Positions 1 through 9,336 are shown, numbered from the stretch's first letter. The stretch: 64,000 bases of DNA from an uncultured Lachnospiraceae bacterium (GCA_934351255.1 CAKRJH010000001.1:124001-188000); one strand, 5' to 3'. The notes: a model not told the origin generated them from the letters alone. Made by a program: numbers and translations.

Positions 1-78
1 TTTTTGAACACTCCGTTTTCCGGAGAAGAAAGACATATCAACCGCATCCGTCAGATTGAAGATGAGGCCGATTCTTGA
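1..78 (+). CDS. rpiB: ribose-5-phosphate isomerase B, C-terminal end (partial)
   Basis: Frame 1 is open from the first base to a TGA at 76-78 and encodes 25 residues. The sequence FLNTPFSGEERHINRIRQIE closely resembles the C-terminus of the RpiB/LacAB isomerase family, where an FL-x-T-PF segment is followed by a basic RH-x-x-RI-x-x-IE helix. RpiB interconverts ribose-5-phosphate and ribulose-5-phosphate in the pentose phosphate pathway. Only the tail is present, so catalytic residues cannot be checked. The downstream promoter of ilvE overlaps the stop codon. Confidence 0.75.
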   Translation, partial: FLNTPFSGEERHINRIRQIEDEADS

Positions 79-103
79 CACCGGAAAAAGCAAGTATTAC
101 AAT
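75..103 (+). promoter_or_regulatory. sigma-A promoter of ilvE
   Basis: TTGACA (75-80), a 17-nt spacer and TACAAT (98-103) form a near-consensus housekeeping promoter about 65 bases before the ilvE start. It overlaps the last codons of rpiB, so ilvE has its own transcription start. No T-box or leader hairpin is evident between promoter and gene. Confidence 0.7.
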
Positions 104-168
104 GAACGTTAGCAGACAAAAGATCTCAAAATAATTCCCGAGCGGAAGAGATGAAAGGAAGTAATAAC

Positions 169-1194
169 ATGGCAAAAAAAGACATCGATTGGAGTAGCAT
201 TGGATTTGGCTACATTGAGACAGACAAACGATTCGTATCCAACTTTAAGAATGGTGCATGGGACGAGGGAGCGCTGGTCAGTGACAGCACTGTGACGATC
301 AGTGAGTGTGCCTGTGTTCTTCAGTATGCACAGACCGTATTTGAGGGCCTGAAGGCATATACGACAGAGGATGGACATGTGGTCTGCTTCCGCCCTGATC
401 TGAATGCAGCTCGTCTGGCACAGTCTGCAGAAAGACTGAAGATGCCGGTTTTCCCGGAGGATAAGTTTGTGGAGGCTGTCGTAAATACAGTTAAGGCAAA
501 CATAGATTATGTTCCGCCATATGGTTCCGGAGCAACTTTATATATTCGTCCATATATGTTCGGAAGCAACGCAGTTATCGGTGTAAAGCCGGCTGAGGAG
601 TATCAGTTCCGTATCTTCTGTACTCCGGTTGGCCCTTACTTCAAGGGCGGTGCAAAGCCGATTACGATCCGTGTATGTGATTATGACCGTGCAGCACCTC
701 ATGGTACGGGCCATATCAAGGCTGGTCTGAACTATGCGATGAGTTTATATGCGATCGTAGATGCCCATGAGAAAGGGTTTGATGAGAACATGTACCTGGA
801 TGCAGCTACCCGTACCAAGGTAGAGGAGACAGGTGGAGCAAACTTCCTGTTTGTAACCAAGGACGGCAAGGTAGTTACACCAAAGTCCAACAGTATTCTT
901 CCATCTATCACACGTCGTTCCCTGGTTCAGGTTGCCAGAGATTATCTGGGACTTGAGGTTGAGGAGAGAGAAGTATACTTCGATGAGGTAAAGGATTTTG
1001 CAGAGTGTGGTCTTTGCGGTACTGCAGCCGTTATTTCTCCGGTCGGCAAGATCGTAGATCATGGCAAGGAGATCTGTCTTCCAAGTGGTATGGAGAAGAT
1101 GGGACCGGTTACCCAGAAACTGTATGAGACACTGACAGGCATTCAGATGGGCCGTATCGAGGCACCGGAAGGATGGATCAAGGTAATCGAGTAA
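169..1194 (+). CDS. ilvE: branched-chain amino acid aminotransferase
   Basis: This PLP enzyme of fold type IV transfers the amino group between glutamate and the branched-chain 2-oxo acids, the last step of Ile, Leu and Val synthesis. The 341-aa product has the family segment GTGHIKAGLNYAMSL, in which Lys184 is the expected PLP Schiff-base lysine. It also has YIRPYMFG and a C-terminal CGTAAVISPVG segment that contacts cofactor and substrate. Length is normal for the family. The start is placed at 169 because AAAGGAAG lies 7-8 bases upstream. The in-frame ATG at 151 sits inside that ribosome binding site. Confidence 0.95.
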   Translation: MAKKDIDWSSIGFGYIETDKRFVSNFKNGAWDEGALVSDSTVTISECACVLQYAQTVFEGLKAYTTEDGHVVCFRPDLNAARLAQSAERLKMPVFPEDKFVEAVVNTVKANIDYVPPYGSGATLYIRPYMFGSNAVIGVKPAEEYQFRIFCTPVGPYFKGGAKPITIRVCDYDRAAPHGTGHIKAGLNYAMSLYAIVDAHEKGFDENMYLDAATRTKVEETGGANFLFVTKDGKVVTPKSNSILPSITRRSLVQVARDYLGLEVEEREVYFDEVKDFAECGLCGTAAVISPVGKIVDHGKEICLPSGMEKMGPVTQKLYETLTGIQMGRIEAPEGWIKVIE

Positions 1195-1262
1195 TTTACA
1201 GAGCATACACAGAATATTTTCCGGCAGACCTTTTGGGGCTACCGGATCAAAAAGGCATATAT

Positions 1263-1302
1263 ACAGCCCGGAGGTTTGGAGTGTTCCAAACCTCCGGGCT
1301 GT
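1263..1302. terminator. bidirectional terminator between ilvE and the SPOCS-LysM gene
   Basis: A perfect 18-bp inverted repeat (ACAGCCCGGAGGTTTGGA and its complement) surrounds a GTGT loop between convergent genes. The T-runs are short: TTT on the plus side, and TTTTT a few bases out on the minus side. It probably ends transcription from both directions. Confidence 0.75.
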
Positions 1303-1322
1303 TTGCATGGATCGGAAGTTCA

Positions 1323-2894
1323 TCAGCTTCCCAGCGAGAATTGTTTGACGAGCAGAAGACGGGTGCCCGCCTTGACATCCTGGGATTCCAGTCCGTTGAG
1401 CTTCTGGATCGCTTCCGGCGTCGTGTAATATTTCTTGGCGAGATCCCACAGGGAACAGTCCGAAGAAAGAACGATTCCTTCGATGCCGGGCAGGGATTCC
1501 AGTTCATGGATATCCAGAGGTGCTGTATCCAGGTCTGTGACACAGCAGATTTCCAGTGGACGGCTGGCAAGTACCGAAAAGCTGACATTTACCTTGGCTT
1601 CCATTTCCGAACGGCTGGAGAGCAGGACATTGATCTGATCGATACGGGCCTGGAGCTGGTAGTGGTCACTGATAGTGAGATCGCGCAGCTCCAGCACATA
1701 GTCAAACGGGATTATGCCGGACGCCTGCGCCAGGGCGGTGTGCTCATTGTCGGTCATATACAGGATTTCCAGGGTGACCACTCCGCCCAGCGCGATACCG
1801 CGGTCTGTGATCTCACGGGTGTCGATCTGTACCTGGCCGGATGCCGTACAGATCTGCAATACCGGATATTCATCCTGCAGTACAGGAATCTGGCCGGTAA
1901 GTCGTAAGGTTCCCTGATTTCTTCCCAGAAGTTTCTGGCAGTGCAGATCTTTGGTGGTAAGGTTTAGCTGGCAGCTGGTAGAGTAGGCATCCGAAAGGAT
2001 CCGGGTCTGTTTTTCCTCGTAGAGTTCATAGCACAGATTTAGTCCGAAATCCACGGTCAGCATGCGGTTTTCCTGATGTTCATCCGGACGCACTTCCACA
2101 AGCTGGGAATCCATGCTAAAGGAGATATCGGGAATCAGTTCCTCACTGCAGCCGGGACATGGGATGGCATCATCGATGGCGAGGATGGTTTCCATGGATT
2201 CCAGTCCGTCTTCCTGATCCATCGGTACATAGAGCACTAAGACATGCAGATCACCGGTGAGTCTGATCTCATCGTCCATCAGTCTGGTCTGCAGATTTTG
2301 TGGGGTCAGACAATAATACAGAAGTTGATCCACGGCAGACTTGGATCTTGGAATGGTGATCTCATCCCGGATATGATGTACCTGCTGGCCGCTCCGCTTG
2401 GCATACATATAATCCACGGTCTGGGTCTGCTGCCAGACCGGAGTGTCTGAATTGGCGATCTCTGTGCCGGCCGGACAGGACTGGTTGTCTTTGGAGACAC
2501 ATTCCCAGAAGAGGATCCCCTGGAACTGGATCTTTCTGGAGTTTAACACTACCACCTGAAAATCCTCGAGTTCCGGAAAACAACGAACCTGATCGGAAGG
2601 GGAGAGTCCCTTCATAGGAATTGTCTCCTGAAAACGGAGTTCTCCTTCCAGTTTGAACATGGGACGCATATCCTCCCTGCTGCTGTAGAGAATCAGATAG
2701 CAAAGTTTTCCGTTGATAACGGCCTTGTCGGTGGCGGCCTGTACGCTGTCTATATGTATGAGGCCCTGGCGCCTGATGATCTTGTCGATGTCCGGCATAG
2801 AGTCAGGAACATTCTGGTCTTCCTGCAGGCTGGTCTGTACAGAGGCGTGCCCGAGGACCTGATTGAACTGTAAGGTGTCCGTAATTAATTCCAT
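1323..2894 (-). CDS. SPOCS (DUF3794) and LysM domain protein
   Basis: The 523-aa product starts with a segment typical of DUF3794/SPOCS proteins (QEDQNVPDSMPDIDKIIRRQG). It carries several SPOCS-like modules through about residue 450 and ends in a LysM motif (roughly 470-515, LWDLAKKYYTTPEAIQKLNGL). Such proteins occur in spore-forming Clostridia and are associated with the spore envelope; LysM binds peptidoglycan-type glycans. A spore-coat or cortex-surface role is therefore inferred, not shown. No signal peptide is seen, as expected for a protein loaded from the mother cell. The start at 2894 has AAGGAAGGATCAC just upstream; the longer frame to 2948 lacks a ribosome binding site. It is divergent from the GNAT gene. 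Confidence 0.85.
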   Translation of the reverse strand: MELITDTLQFNQVLGHASVQTSLQEDQNVPDSMPDIDKIIRRQGLIHIDSVQAATDKAVINGKLCYLILYSSREDMRPMFKLEGELRFQETIPMKGLSPSDQVRCFPELEDFQVVVLNSRKIQFQGILFWECVSKDNQSCPAGTEIANSDTPVWQQTQTVDYMYAKRSGQQVHHIRDEITIPRSKSAVDQLLYYCLTPQNLQTRLMDDEIRLTGDLHVLVLYVPMDQEDGLESMETILAIDDAIPCPGCSEELIPDISFSMDSQLVEVRPDEHQENRMLTVDFGLNLCYELYEEKQTRILSDAYSTSCQLNLTTKDLHCQKLLGRNQGTLRLTGQIPVLQDEYPVLQICTASGQVQIDTREITDRGIALGGVVTLEILYMTDNEHTALAQASGIIPFDYVLELRDLTISDHYQLQARIDQINVLLSSRSEMEAKVNVSFSVLASRPLEICCVTDLDTAPLDIHELESLPGIEGIVLSSDCSLWDLAKKYYTTPEAIQKLNGLESQDVKAGTRLLLVKQFSLGS

Positions 2895-3001
2895 AGTGAT
2901 CCTTCCTTTCTGAATCTGGATGTTGTCCTTCTCTGAATATCTATGCACACAGAAAGCAAAATATGATACACTATAAGAAGAAATAGAAAAGGAGCAGCAG
3001 A

Positions 3002-3457
3002 ATGCACGATAAAGAGATTACCTATGCCAGTCAGATTGATGTGGAATCCTACAACGAACTGCGTAAGGCAGTCCATTGGATCACGGTCAAGGAGAACCGT
3101 GCAGCCAAGGCATTGTCAAATTCATTCTATACGCAGGTGGCGTATGATGGGAAAAAGCCGGTGGGGATGGCACGGATCGTCAGCGATGGCGGATATACAT
3201 ATTTCATCACGGATGTGATCGTGCTGCCGGAGTACCAGGGATATCACATCGGAACGACATTGATCGACCGTCTGCTGGAGTACATAAAAAAGGATGTCAT
3301 GGATGGAGAGACTGTGATGGTCAGTCTGATGTCGGCCTACCAGAGGGAATCCTTTTATGACCGTTTCGGTTTTCATACAAGACCGTTTGGAAACCATGGA
3401 TCCGGGATGTCCATGTGGGTGTCGCGCATTGCGGACGGCTCGATTATTACATCCTGA
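3002..3457 (+). CDS. GNAT family N-acetyltransferase
   Basis: A 151-aa protein with the GNAT core: PVGMARIVSDGGYTYFITDVIVLPEYQGYHIG (about residues 50-85) matches beta4 and the acetyl-CoA pyrophosphate-binding motif A, here Q-G-Y-H-I-G. It is followed by a helix and the C-terminal FYDRFGF motif. The family transfers an acetyl group from acetyl-CoA to an amine; the substrate cannot be told. An AAAGGAGCAGCAG site precedes the ATG. It lies 84 bases upstream of murG on the same strand, but nothing ties it to cell-wall synthesis. Confidence 0.88.
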   Translation: MHDKEITYASQIDVESYNELRKAVHWITVKENRAAKALSNSFYTQVAYDGKKPVGMARIVSDGGYTYFITDVIVLPEYQGYHIGTTLIDRLLEYIKKDVMDGETVMVSLMSAYQRESFYDRFGFHTRPFGNHGSGMSMWVSRIADGSIITS

Positions 3458-3541
3458 ATCTGCGCGTGTGTTCTGCGCATACTATGAGTCCTTCGGGGCT
3501 CGTGGAATCCTAAGAATATGAGAAATGAGGTTGGATAAAAC

Positions 3542-4615
3542 ATGAAGAAAATTGTATTGACCGGTGGCGGAACTGCCGGACATGTTACGCCAAATATGGC
3601 ATTGATTCCGGAGTTACAGAAACGGGGATATGAGGTACATTATATCGGTTCCTATGAGGGCATCGAAAAGCAGCTCATCTCGGAGATGGGGGTAAAATAC
3701 TACGGCATCTCCAGTGGAAAGCTGCGCCGGTATATTGACGTCAAGAATCTGAGTGATCCGTTTAAGGTGCTCCACGGCTATGGGCAGGCGTGGCGTCTGC
3801 TTGGGAAGATCCGTCCGGATGTGGTATTTTCCAAGGGGGGATTTGTATCTGTGCCGGTGGTGGTTGCGGCAAAGACACGCAGGATTCCGTGTGTGATCCA
3901 CGAGTCGGACATGACACCCGGCCTGGCCAATAAAATCTGCATCCCATGTGCGGTGCGTGTATGTACGAATTTCCCGGAGACGCTGGAACATCTGCCGAAG
4001 GAAAAGGCAGTGCTGACCGGTTCGCCGATCCGTCAGGAACTGTTTCACGGTGACAAGGCAAAGGGACTGGCATTCTGCGGCTTTGACGGCAGCAAACCGG
4101 TTCTGCTGATCATTGGAGGAAGTCTGGGAGCTGTGCGTGTCAATGAGGCTGTCAGGGCGATCCTTCCAAGTCTTCTGGAGAAGTTTGATGTGATCCACCT
4201 GTGCGGTAAGGGCAAGGTCGATGCATCCCTTCAGGGAACTGCGGGCTATGTGCAGTATGAGTACATCAAGAAGGAGCTGACCGATCTTCTGGCAGCAGCC
4301 GACATTATGATCTCCCGTGCCGGTGCCAATGCCATCTGCGAGATCCTTGCACTTCGCAAACCAAACATTTTGATCCCGTTGTCTGCGGCAGCCAGCCGTG
4401 GAGACCAGATCCTGAATGCGGCCTCCTTTGAGAAGCAGGGTTACAGTGCCGTGATCCAGGAAGAGGATATCACCAACGAAAAACTGCTGGCCATGGTGAA
4501 TCAGGTCTATGAGAACCGGGCTTCTTACGTGGAAGCCATGGAGCACAGCCAGCTCAATAATTCGATCGAAAAGATTGTCGGCCTGATCGAGGCGGCAGCC
4601 CGGAAAAAGGCGTGA
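3542..4615 (+). CDS. murG: MurG, lipid II-forming GlcNAc transferase
   Basis: MurG adds GlcNAc from UDP-GlcNAc to lipid I on the inner face of the membrane, giving lipid II for peptidoglycan synthesis. The 357-aa product has the N-terminal glycine loop GGGTAGHVTP (residues 7-16), the FSKGGFVSVPVVVAA helix, a second G-loop GGSLGA and the C-terminal donor-site segment SRAGANAICE, all diagnostic of GT28 MurG. Here murG is not in a dcw cluster; it stands between an acetyltransferase and a DUF4250 gene, an arrangement seen in Clostridia. Confidence 0.95.
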   Translation: MKKIVLTGGGTAGHVTPNMALIPELQKRGYEVHYIGSYEGIEKQLISEMGVKYYGISSGKLRRYIDVKNLSDPFKVLHGYGQAWRLLGKIRPDVVFSKGGFVSVPVVVAAKTRRIPCVIHESDMTPGLANKICIPCAVRVCTNFPETLEHLPKEKAVLTGSPIRQELFHGDKAKGLAFCGFDGSKPVLLIIGGSLGAVRVNEAVRAILPSLLEKFDVIHLCGKGKVDASLQGTAGYVQYEYIKKELTDLLAAADIMISRAGANAICEILALRKPNILIPLSAAASRGDQILNAASFEKQGYSAVIQEEDITNEKLLAMVNQVYENRASYVEAMEHSQLNNSIEKIVGLIEAAARKKA

Positions 4616-4677
4616 CATGAGGTGAATGCGGCGTGTGTCATATGGCGTGAACATGCCGGAAAGGGATGGTAATTTCT

Positions 4678-4854
4678 ATGAATATACCCAATGACCCGAT
4701 GATGCTGGTGAGTTTTCTGAACACCCAGCTGAGGGATTTTTATGATTCGCTGGACGAATTCTGCAAGAGCCAGAACCTGGATGAGCAGGAGATCTGCAGG
4801 AAACTGGAGGCGGTGGATTACCGCTATGATCCGGAGACGAATCAGTTTCGTTAG
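4678..4854 (+). CDS. DUF4250 small protein
   Basis: The 58-aa product (MNIPNDPMMLVSFLNTQLRD...YRYDPETNQFR) matches the clostridial DUF4250 family over its whole length: a short PxDPxMLxSxxNTxLRD start, a central acidic helix and a terminal YDxxxNQF. Its function is unknown. It is complete to the family's normal C-terminus. The second in-frame ATG at 4678 is chosen because AAAGGGATGG is correctly spaced from it; the ATG at 4666 lies within that site. The permease remnant begins directly after its stop codon. Confidence 0.8.
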   Translation: MNIPNDPMMLVSFLNTQLRDFYDSLDEFCKSQNLDEQEICRKLEAVDYRYDPETNQFR

Positions 4855-5686
4855 GATAGGACGCAGGATAAGGCAGGCGGATCTGGATGGCACGAAAAAA
4901 TCAATTATGATCTCAGATCTGGCAGCGGAGACTCTCTACGGGGAGGATTATGAGGAGGCTCTGGGTCAGAAACTGATGCTCGGACTGGATGACACCTACA
5001 CGGATTATTATGTGGTGGGTGTCTATGAATACGAGAGTGGCAGTACTTATTCGGAGGAATCGGAGGAGGACGTGGCCACACAGGCGTACATTCCGCTGAC
5101 AACCGCGAAAAATCAGACCCATGCGGATGAGGGATACTCGCAGTTTACGATCGTCACGGATTCTTCGGTGGACAGTGTGTTCGATTTTGCGGACAGTGTG
5201 GAACAGTTTTTTGCACCGTATTATCTGTCCAATGAAAATTATGAGATTTCCGCGACAACTATGGAATCCATGACGGAGTCAATGACAGATATGATCTCGA
5301 CCGTCAGTGTCGCTATCGCATTTATTGCGGGAATCTCCCTCCTTGTCGGCGGCATTGGCGTCATGAATATCATGCTGGTGTCCATCACCGAGAGAACCCG
5401 CGAGATCGGGACGAGAAAGGCCCTGGGGGCTACCAATGGAAGCATCCGGCTTCAATTTATTGTGGAGGCGGTGATCCTGTGCCTGACCGGTGGAGTTCTG
5501 GGAATTGTGGCCGGGTTTGCAATGGGAGCTGTGGCAGCTTCGATCCTCGGATATTCCGCAAGTGCGCCGGTGGGGGCAATCGTATTGTCGGTTGGCTTCT
5601 CCATGGTGATCGGTATTTTCTTTGGATATTATCCGGCGAACAAGGCAGCCGGGCTCAGTCCGATCGAAGCGCTGCGCTACGAATAA
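4855..5686 (+). pseudogene. MacB/FtsX-type ABC permease, 5'-truncated remnant
   Basis: The frame downstream of the DUF4250 stop encodes about 275 residues matching the C-terminal half of MacB-like permeases: the end of the periplasmic core domain (GRRIRQADLDGTKKSIMISD) and then the three-helix FtsX domain. The hallmark GIGVMNIMLVSITERTREIG and a terminal SPIEALRYE are both present. The N-terminal membrane helix and most of the extracytoplasmic domain are missing, and no ATPase gene is adjacent. The open frame runs backwards into DUF4250 in another phase (ATG at 4742), but that part is shadow sequence. No good ribosome binding site or start is seen, so I read it as a deletion remnant. Confidence 0.8.
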
Positions 5687-5725
5687 AAATTTCTGTGCAT
5701 TGTGCAATGTGCAGAAAATTCTCCC

Positions 5726-5754
5726 TTGACAACCGGCAGAGCACCGATTATTAT
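5726..5754 (+). promoter_or_regulatory. promoter of the T-box/ileS unit
   Basis: TTGACA (5726-5731), 17-nt spacer and TATTAT (5749-5754): a near-consensus housekeeping promoter directly before the T-box leader. It sits just after the permease remnant. Confidence 0.8.
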
Positions 5755-5761
5755 AAAAGTT

Positions 5762-6031
5762 GAAAAACCTTGACGGAGACAGTAGATGATCGGGAAACGT
5801 CCCAGTGAGTCCGGGATAGTGGAAACCGGATACATAAGGCGGCCGTGCGCGGGCCTTTGCGAAGATCATTGAATATCACTCCTGAGTTGCGGATGGAAAG
5901 GAACTTCCCAGTACATCTTGCCGGTTCCCACCGTTATGGGGGTGATGTATCGGAAGAGATTCCCGTACAGAGAACGAAGAGGTGGTTATGACAGTTTAGG
6001 CTCTCATCCTGTTTTGGATGAGAGCTTTTTT
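5762..6031 (+). promoter_or_regulatory. T-box riboswitch, isoleucine type
   Basis: The ~270-nt leader of ileS has T-box landmarks: AGTA (5781-5784) and GAA (5871-5873) suited to the stem I S-turn, followed by a candidate specifier codon ATC (Ile) at 5875-5877 with an A after it. Later comes AACGAAGAGGTGGTTATGAC (5974-5993), a variant T-box sequence whose TGGT can pair with the ACCA end of uncharged tRNA-Ile. A strong intrinsic terminator follows. In the family, binding of uncharged tRNA favours the antiterminator, so ileS would be switched on by isoleucine or charging shortage. The specifier assignment rests on reading the loop by eye. Confidence 0.85.
6000..6031 (+). terminator. T-box-controlled intrinsic terminator before ileS
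   Basis: A perfect 10-bp stem (GCTCTCATCC / GGATGAGAGC, 6000-6009 and 6016-6025) with a TGTTTT loop is followed by six T (6026-6031). It lies 7-16 bases after the T-box sequence, the usual place for the regulated terminator. Confidence 0.9.
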
Positions 6032-6071
6032 ACTTTATAGGAAATTGTAAAGAAAAGAAAGGATGAACACG

Positions 6072-9000
6072 ATGTACGAAAAAGTATCGACCGAGCTGAA
6101 TTTTGTCGACCGTGAGAAAAACATTGGCAAATTCTGGCGCAATCAGCAAATCTTCAAGAAATCTATGGAAAAAAGAGAAGGGTGTCCGGTGTACACTTTC
6201 TATGACGGACCTCCAACTGCCAACGGAAAGCCACATATCGGCCATGTGCTGACCCGTGTCATTAAGGATATGATCCCTCGTTACAAGACCATGAAGGGAT
6301 ATATGGTACCTCGTAAGGCCGGATGGGATACCCACGGTCTGCCGGTAGAGCTGGAAGTGGAGAAGCTTCTGGGTCTGGATGGCAAGGAGCAGATCGAAGA
6401 GTACGGTATGGAACCGTTTATCAAGAAATGTAAGGAATCTGTCTGGAAATACAAGGGTATGTGGGAAGACTTCTCCGGTACTGTTGGATTCTGGGCGGAT
6501 ATGGACAACCCATATGTCACGTACGATGACAATTTCATCGAGTCCGAGTGGTGGGCACTGCATGAGATCTGGAATAAGGGCCTGTTATATAAGGGCTTCA
6601 AGATCGTGCCTTACTGTCCTCGCTGTGGTACTCCACTGTCCAGTGCCGAGGTTTCCCAGGGCTATAAGACAGTCAAGGAGCGCTCTGCGATCGTACGTTT
6701 CAAAGTGTCCGGTGAGGATGCGTATTTCCTGGCGTGGACGACCACACCATGGACTCTGCCGTCCAATGTGGCGCTCTGTGTAAACCCGGCGGATACCTAT
6801 CTGAAGGTAAAGGCGGTAGACGGCTACACCTATTATCTGGCAGAGGCCCTGGCACACAAGGTGCTCGACCAGCTTCTGAAAGAGGGGGAGGAAGGACCTT
6901 CCTTCGAGGTCCTGGAGACATTTGTCGGAAAAGATCTGGAATATAAAGAATATGAGCCACTGTACACCTGTGCAAAGGATGAGGCGGACAAGCAGCGCAA
7001 GAAGGGCTTCTATGTCACCTGCGACAGCTACGTTACGATGACAGATGGTACCGGTATCGTTCATATTGCACCTGCTTTTGGTGAGGATGATGCCAATGTC
7101 GGACGCAACTACGACCTTCCACTGGTTCAGATGGTTGATGAAACCGGAACCATGCTGGATGTGACACCGTTTGGCGGCATGAGATGTAAGCCGACCCAGG
7201 CGGAGATCGAGCGTGGAGCAGTCAGCGCAGATCCGGAGGTGATCAAGGAACTTTCCGGCAGAAAACTGTTGTTTGACGCACCGAAGTTTGAACATGAATA
7301 TCCTCATTGCTGGAGATGTGATACTCCGCTGATCTACTATGCAAGAGAATCCTGGTATATCCGTGAGACCGCAGTGAAGGATGACCTGATCCGCAACAAC
7401 AACACCGTCAACTGGATTCCTGAGACGATCGGATCCGGACGATTTGGCAACTGGCTGGAGAACATCCAGGACTGGGCAATCTCCCGTAACCGTTACTGGG
7501 GTACTCCGCTCAATATCTGGGAGTGCGAGGGCTGCGGACATCAGGAATGTATCGGAAGCCGTGAGGAACTTGCCAACAGAAGCGGCAATCCGGAAGCTGC
7601 CAAGGTGGAACTGCACCGTCCATACATTGATGCGGTTACCTTTACCTGTCCGGACTGTGGCAAGACTATGAAGCGTGTACCGGAGGTTATCGACTGCTGG
7701 TTTGATTCCGGAGCAATGCCATTTGCACAGCACCATTATCCATTTGAGAACAAGGAGATCTTTGAACAGCAGTTTCCGGCTCAGTTCATTTCAGAGGCAG
7801 TCGACCAGACCCGTGGCTGGTTCCATTCCCTGATGGCAGAGTCCACTCTTCTGTTCAATAAGGCTCCATATGAGAATGTTATTGTCCTGGGACATGTACA
7901 GGATGAGAACGGTCAGAAGATGAGCAAATCCAAGGGCAATGCCGTGGATCCGTTTGATGCTCTGGAGACATACGGTGCCGATGCGATCCGCTGGTATTTC
8001 TACATCAATAGTGCACCATGGCTGCCAAACCGTTTCCATGGCAAGGCCGTGCAGGAAGGACAGCGCAAGTTCATGGGAACTCTGTGGAACACTTACGCAT
8101 TCTTCGTACTGTATGCCAATATTGATGAGTTCGATGCCACCAGGTATACACTGGAATATGACAAACTTCCGGTTATGGACAAGTGGCTGCTGTCCCGTCT
8201 GAACAGTACCGTCAAGGCTGTGGACGAGAATCTGGGTGCATACAAGATCCCTGAGACAGCAAGAGCACTGCAGGAGTTTGTCGATGAGATGAGTAACTGG
8301 TACGTCAGACGCTGTCGTGACCGTTTCTGGGCAAAGGGCATGGAGCAGGATAAGATCAATGCGTATATGACCCTGTATACAGCTCTGGTGACAATCTCCA
8401 AGGCTGCCGCTCCAATGATCCCATTCATGACAGAGGAGATCTACCGCAATCTGGTATGCAGCCTGGATCCACAGGCCGAGGAGAGCGTACATCTGTGCGA
8501 CTTCCCGGAGGTCTGCGAGGATATGATCGACAAGAAGCTGGAAGAGGATATGGAAGTGGTTCTGGATGCCGTTGTCATTGGACGTGCATGCCGTAACACC
8601 GCTAATATCAAGAATCGCCAGCCAATCGGCAAGATGTTTGTTAAGACAGAGGCTTCCCTGGATCAGTTCTACCTGGATATCATCAAGGATGAGTTAAATG
8701 TCAAGGAAGCAGAGCTTACACAGGACGTCAGCGCCCTTACCACATATACCTTCAAGCCACAGCTTAAGACACTGGGACGCCGCTTTGGAAAGAATGTGGG
8801 TGTGGTTCGTGAGATCCTGGCAGGTCTGGATGGCCAGAAGGCGATGGCAGAGCTTAAGAGCAAGGGTACATTGACGATCACCGTCGACGGTCAGGAGGAG
8901 GCTCTCGCCGAGGAGGATCTGCTGATCGAAGCTGCCCAGATGGAGGGATACGTCTCCGATACAGACCATGGTATCACTGTGGTTCTGGATACCAACCTGA

Positions 9001-9269
9001 CACCGGAGCTTCTGGAAGAGGGCTTTGTGCGTGAGGTGATCAGCAAGGTACAGACCATGCGTAAGGATGCCGGCTTTGAGGTGATGGATCACATCCGCCT
9101 GTCTATGCAGGACAATGACAAGGTACAGAATACGATCCGGGCCAATGAGGCGCAGATCAAGCAGGAAGTGCTTTGTGATGAGGTTGTATATGGAACGGCT
9201 GCCGGATTTACCAAAGAGTGGAATCTCAATGGGGAGAAAGTGACATTGGGTGTCGAGAAGCTCTCCTGA
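6072..9269 (+). CDS. ileS: isoleucyl-tRNA synthetase, IleS2 (eukaryote-like) type
   Basis: Class I synthetase charging tRNA-Ile; 1065 aa. The Rossmann HIGH motif is at residues 55-58 (NGKPHIGHVLTR) and KMSKS at 616-620. An editing (CP1) domain lies between them, and the C-terminal region binds the anticodon. The motif context FYDGPPTANGKPHIGH and the length above 1000 residues fit the eukaryote-like IleS2 clade; ordinary bacterial IleS is about 920-940 aa with LHDGPPYANG. IleS2 enzymes are known to be poorly inhibited by mupirocin. The start at 6072 is preceded by GAAAGG at 9 bases; the ATG at 6063 abuts that site. Regulated by the upstream T-box. Confidence 0.95.
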   Translation: MYEKVSTELNFVDREKNIGKFWRNQQIFKKSMEKREGCPVYTFYDGPPTANGKPHIGHVLTRVIKDMIPRYKTMKGYMVPRKAGWDTHGLPVELEVEKLLGLDGKEQIEEYGMEPFIKKCKESVWKYKGMWEDFSGTVGFWADMDNPYVTYDDNFIESEWWALHEIWNKGLLYKGFKIVPYCPRCGTPLSSAEVSQGYKTVKERSAIVRFKVSGEDAYFLAWTTTPWTLPSNVALCVNPADTYLKVKAVDGYTYYLAEALAHKVLDQLLKEGEEGPSFEVLETFVGKDLEYKEYEPLYTCAKDEADKQRKKGFYVTCDSYVTMTDGTGIVHIAPAFGEDDANVGRNYDLPLVQMVDETGTMLDVTPFGGMRCKPTQAEIERGAVSADPEVIKELSGRKLLFDAPKFEHEYPHCWRCDTPLIYYARESWYIRETAVKDDLIRNNNTVNWIPETIGSGRFGNWLENIQDWAISRNRYWGTPLNIWECEGCGHQECIGSREELANRSGNPEAAKVELHRPYIDAVTFTCPDCGKTMKRVPEVIDCWFDSGAMPFAQHHYPFENKEIFEQQFPAQFISEAVDQTRGWFHSLMAESTLLFNKAPYENVIVLGHVQDENGQKMSKSKGNAVDPFDALETYGADAIRWYFYINSAPWLPNRFHGKAVQEGQRKFMGTLWNTYAFFVLYANIDEFDATRYTLEYDKLPVMDKWLLSRLNSTVKAVDENLGAYKIPETARALQEFVDEMSNWYVRRCRDRFWAKGMEQDKINAYMTLYTALVTISKAAAPMIPFMTEEIYRNLVCSLDPQAEESVHLCDFPEVCEDMIDKKLEEDMEVVLDAVVIGRACRNTANIKNRQPIGKMFVKTEASLDQFYLDIIKDELNVKEAELTQDVSALTTYTFKPQLKTLGRRFGKNVGVVREILAGLDGQKAMAELKSKGTLTITVDGQEEALAEEDLLIEAAQMEGYVSDTDHGITVVLDTNLTPELLEEGFVREVISKVQTMRKDAGFEVMDHIRLSMQDNDKVQNTIRANEAQIKQEVLCDEVVYGTAAGFTKEWNLNGEKVTLGVEKLS

Positions 9270-9336
9270 GAGATTTCCGGGAGAACGGAATAGAAACGCT
9301 GTATAAAACGCAGTGTTGAAAGCAGTATAAATGTAG

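Noticed and set aside
1173..1907. 244-aa plus-strand frame across the ilvE terminator
   Set aside because: It runs antisense through the SPOCS-LysM gene, which has clear domain motifs and a proper start; the plus frame has none.
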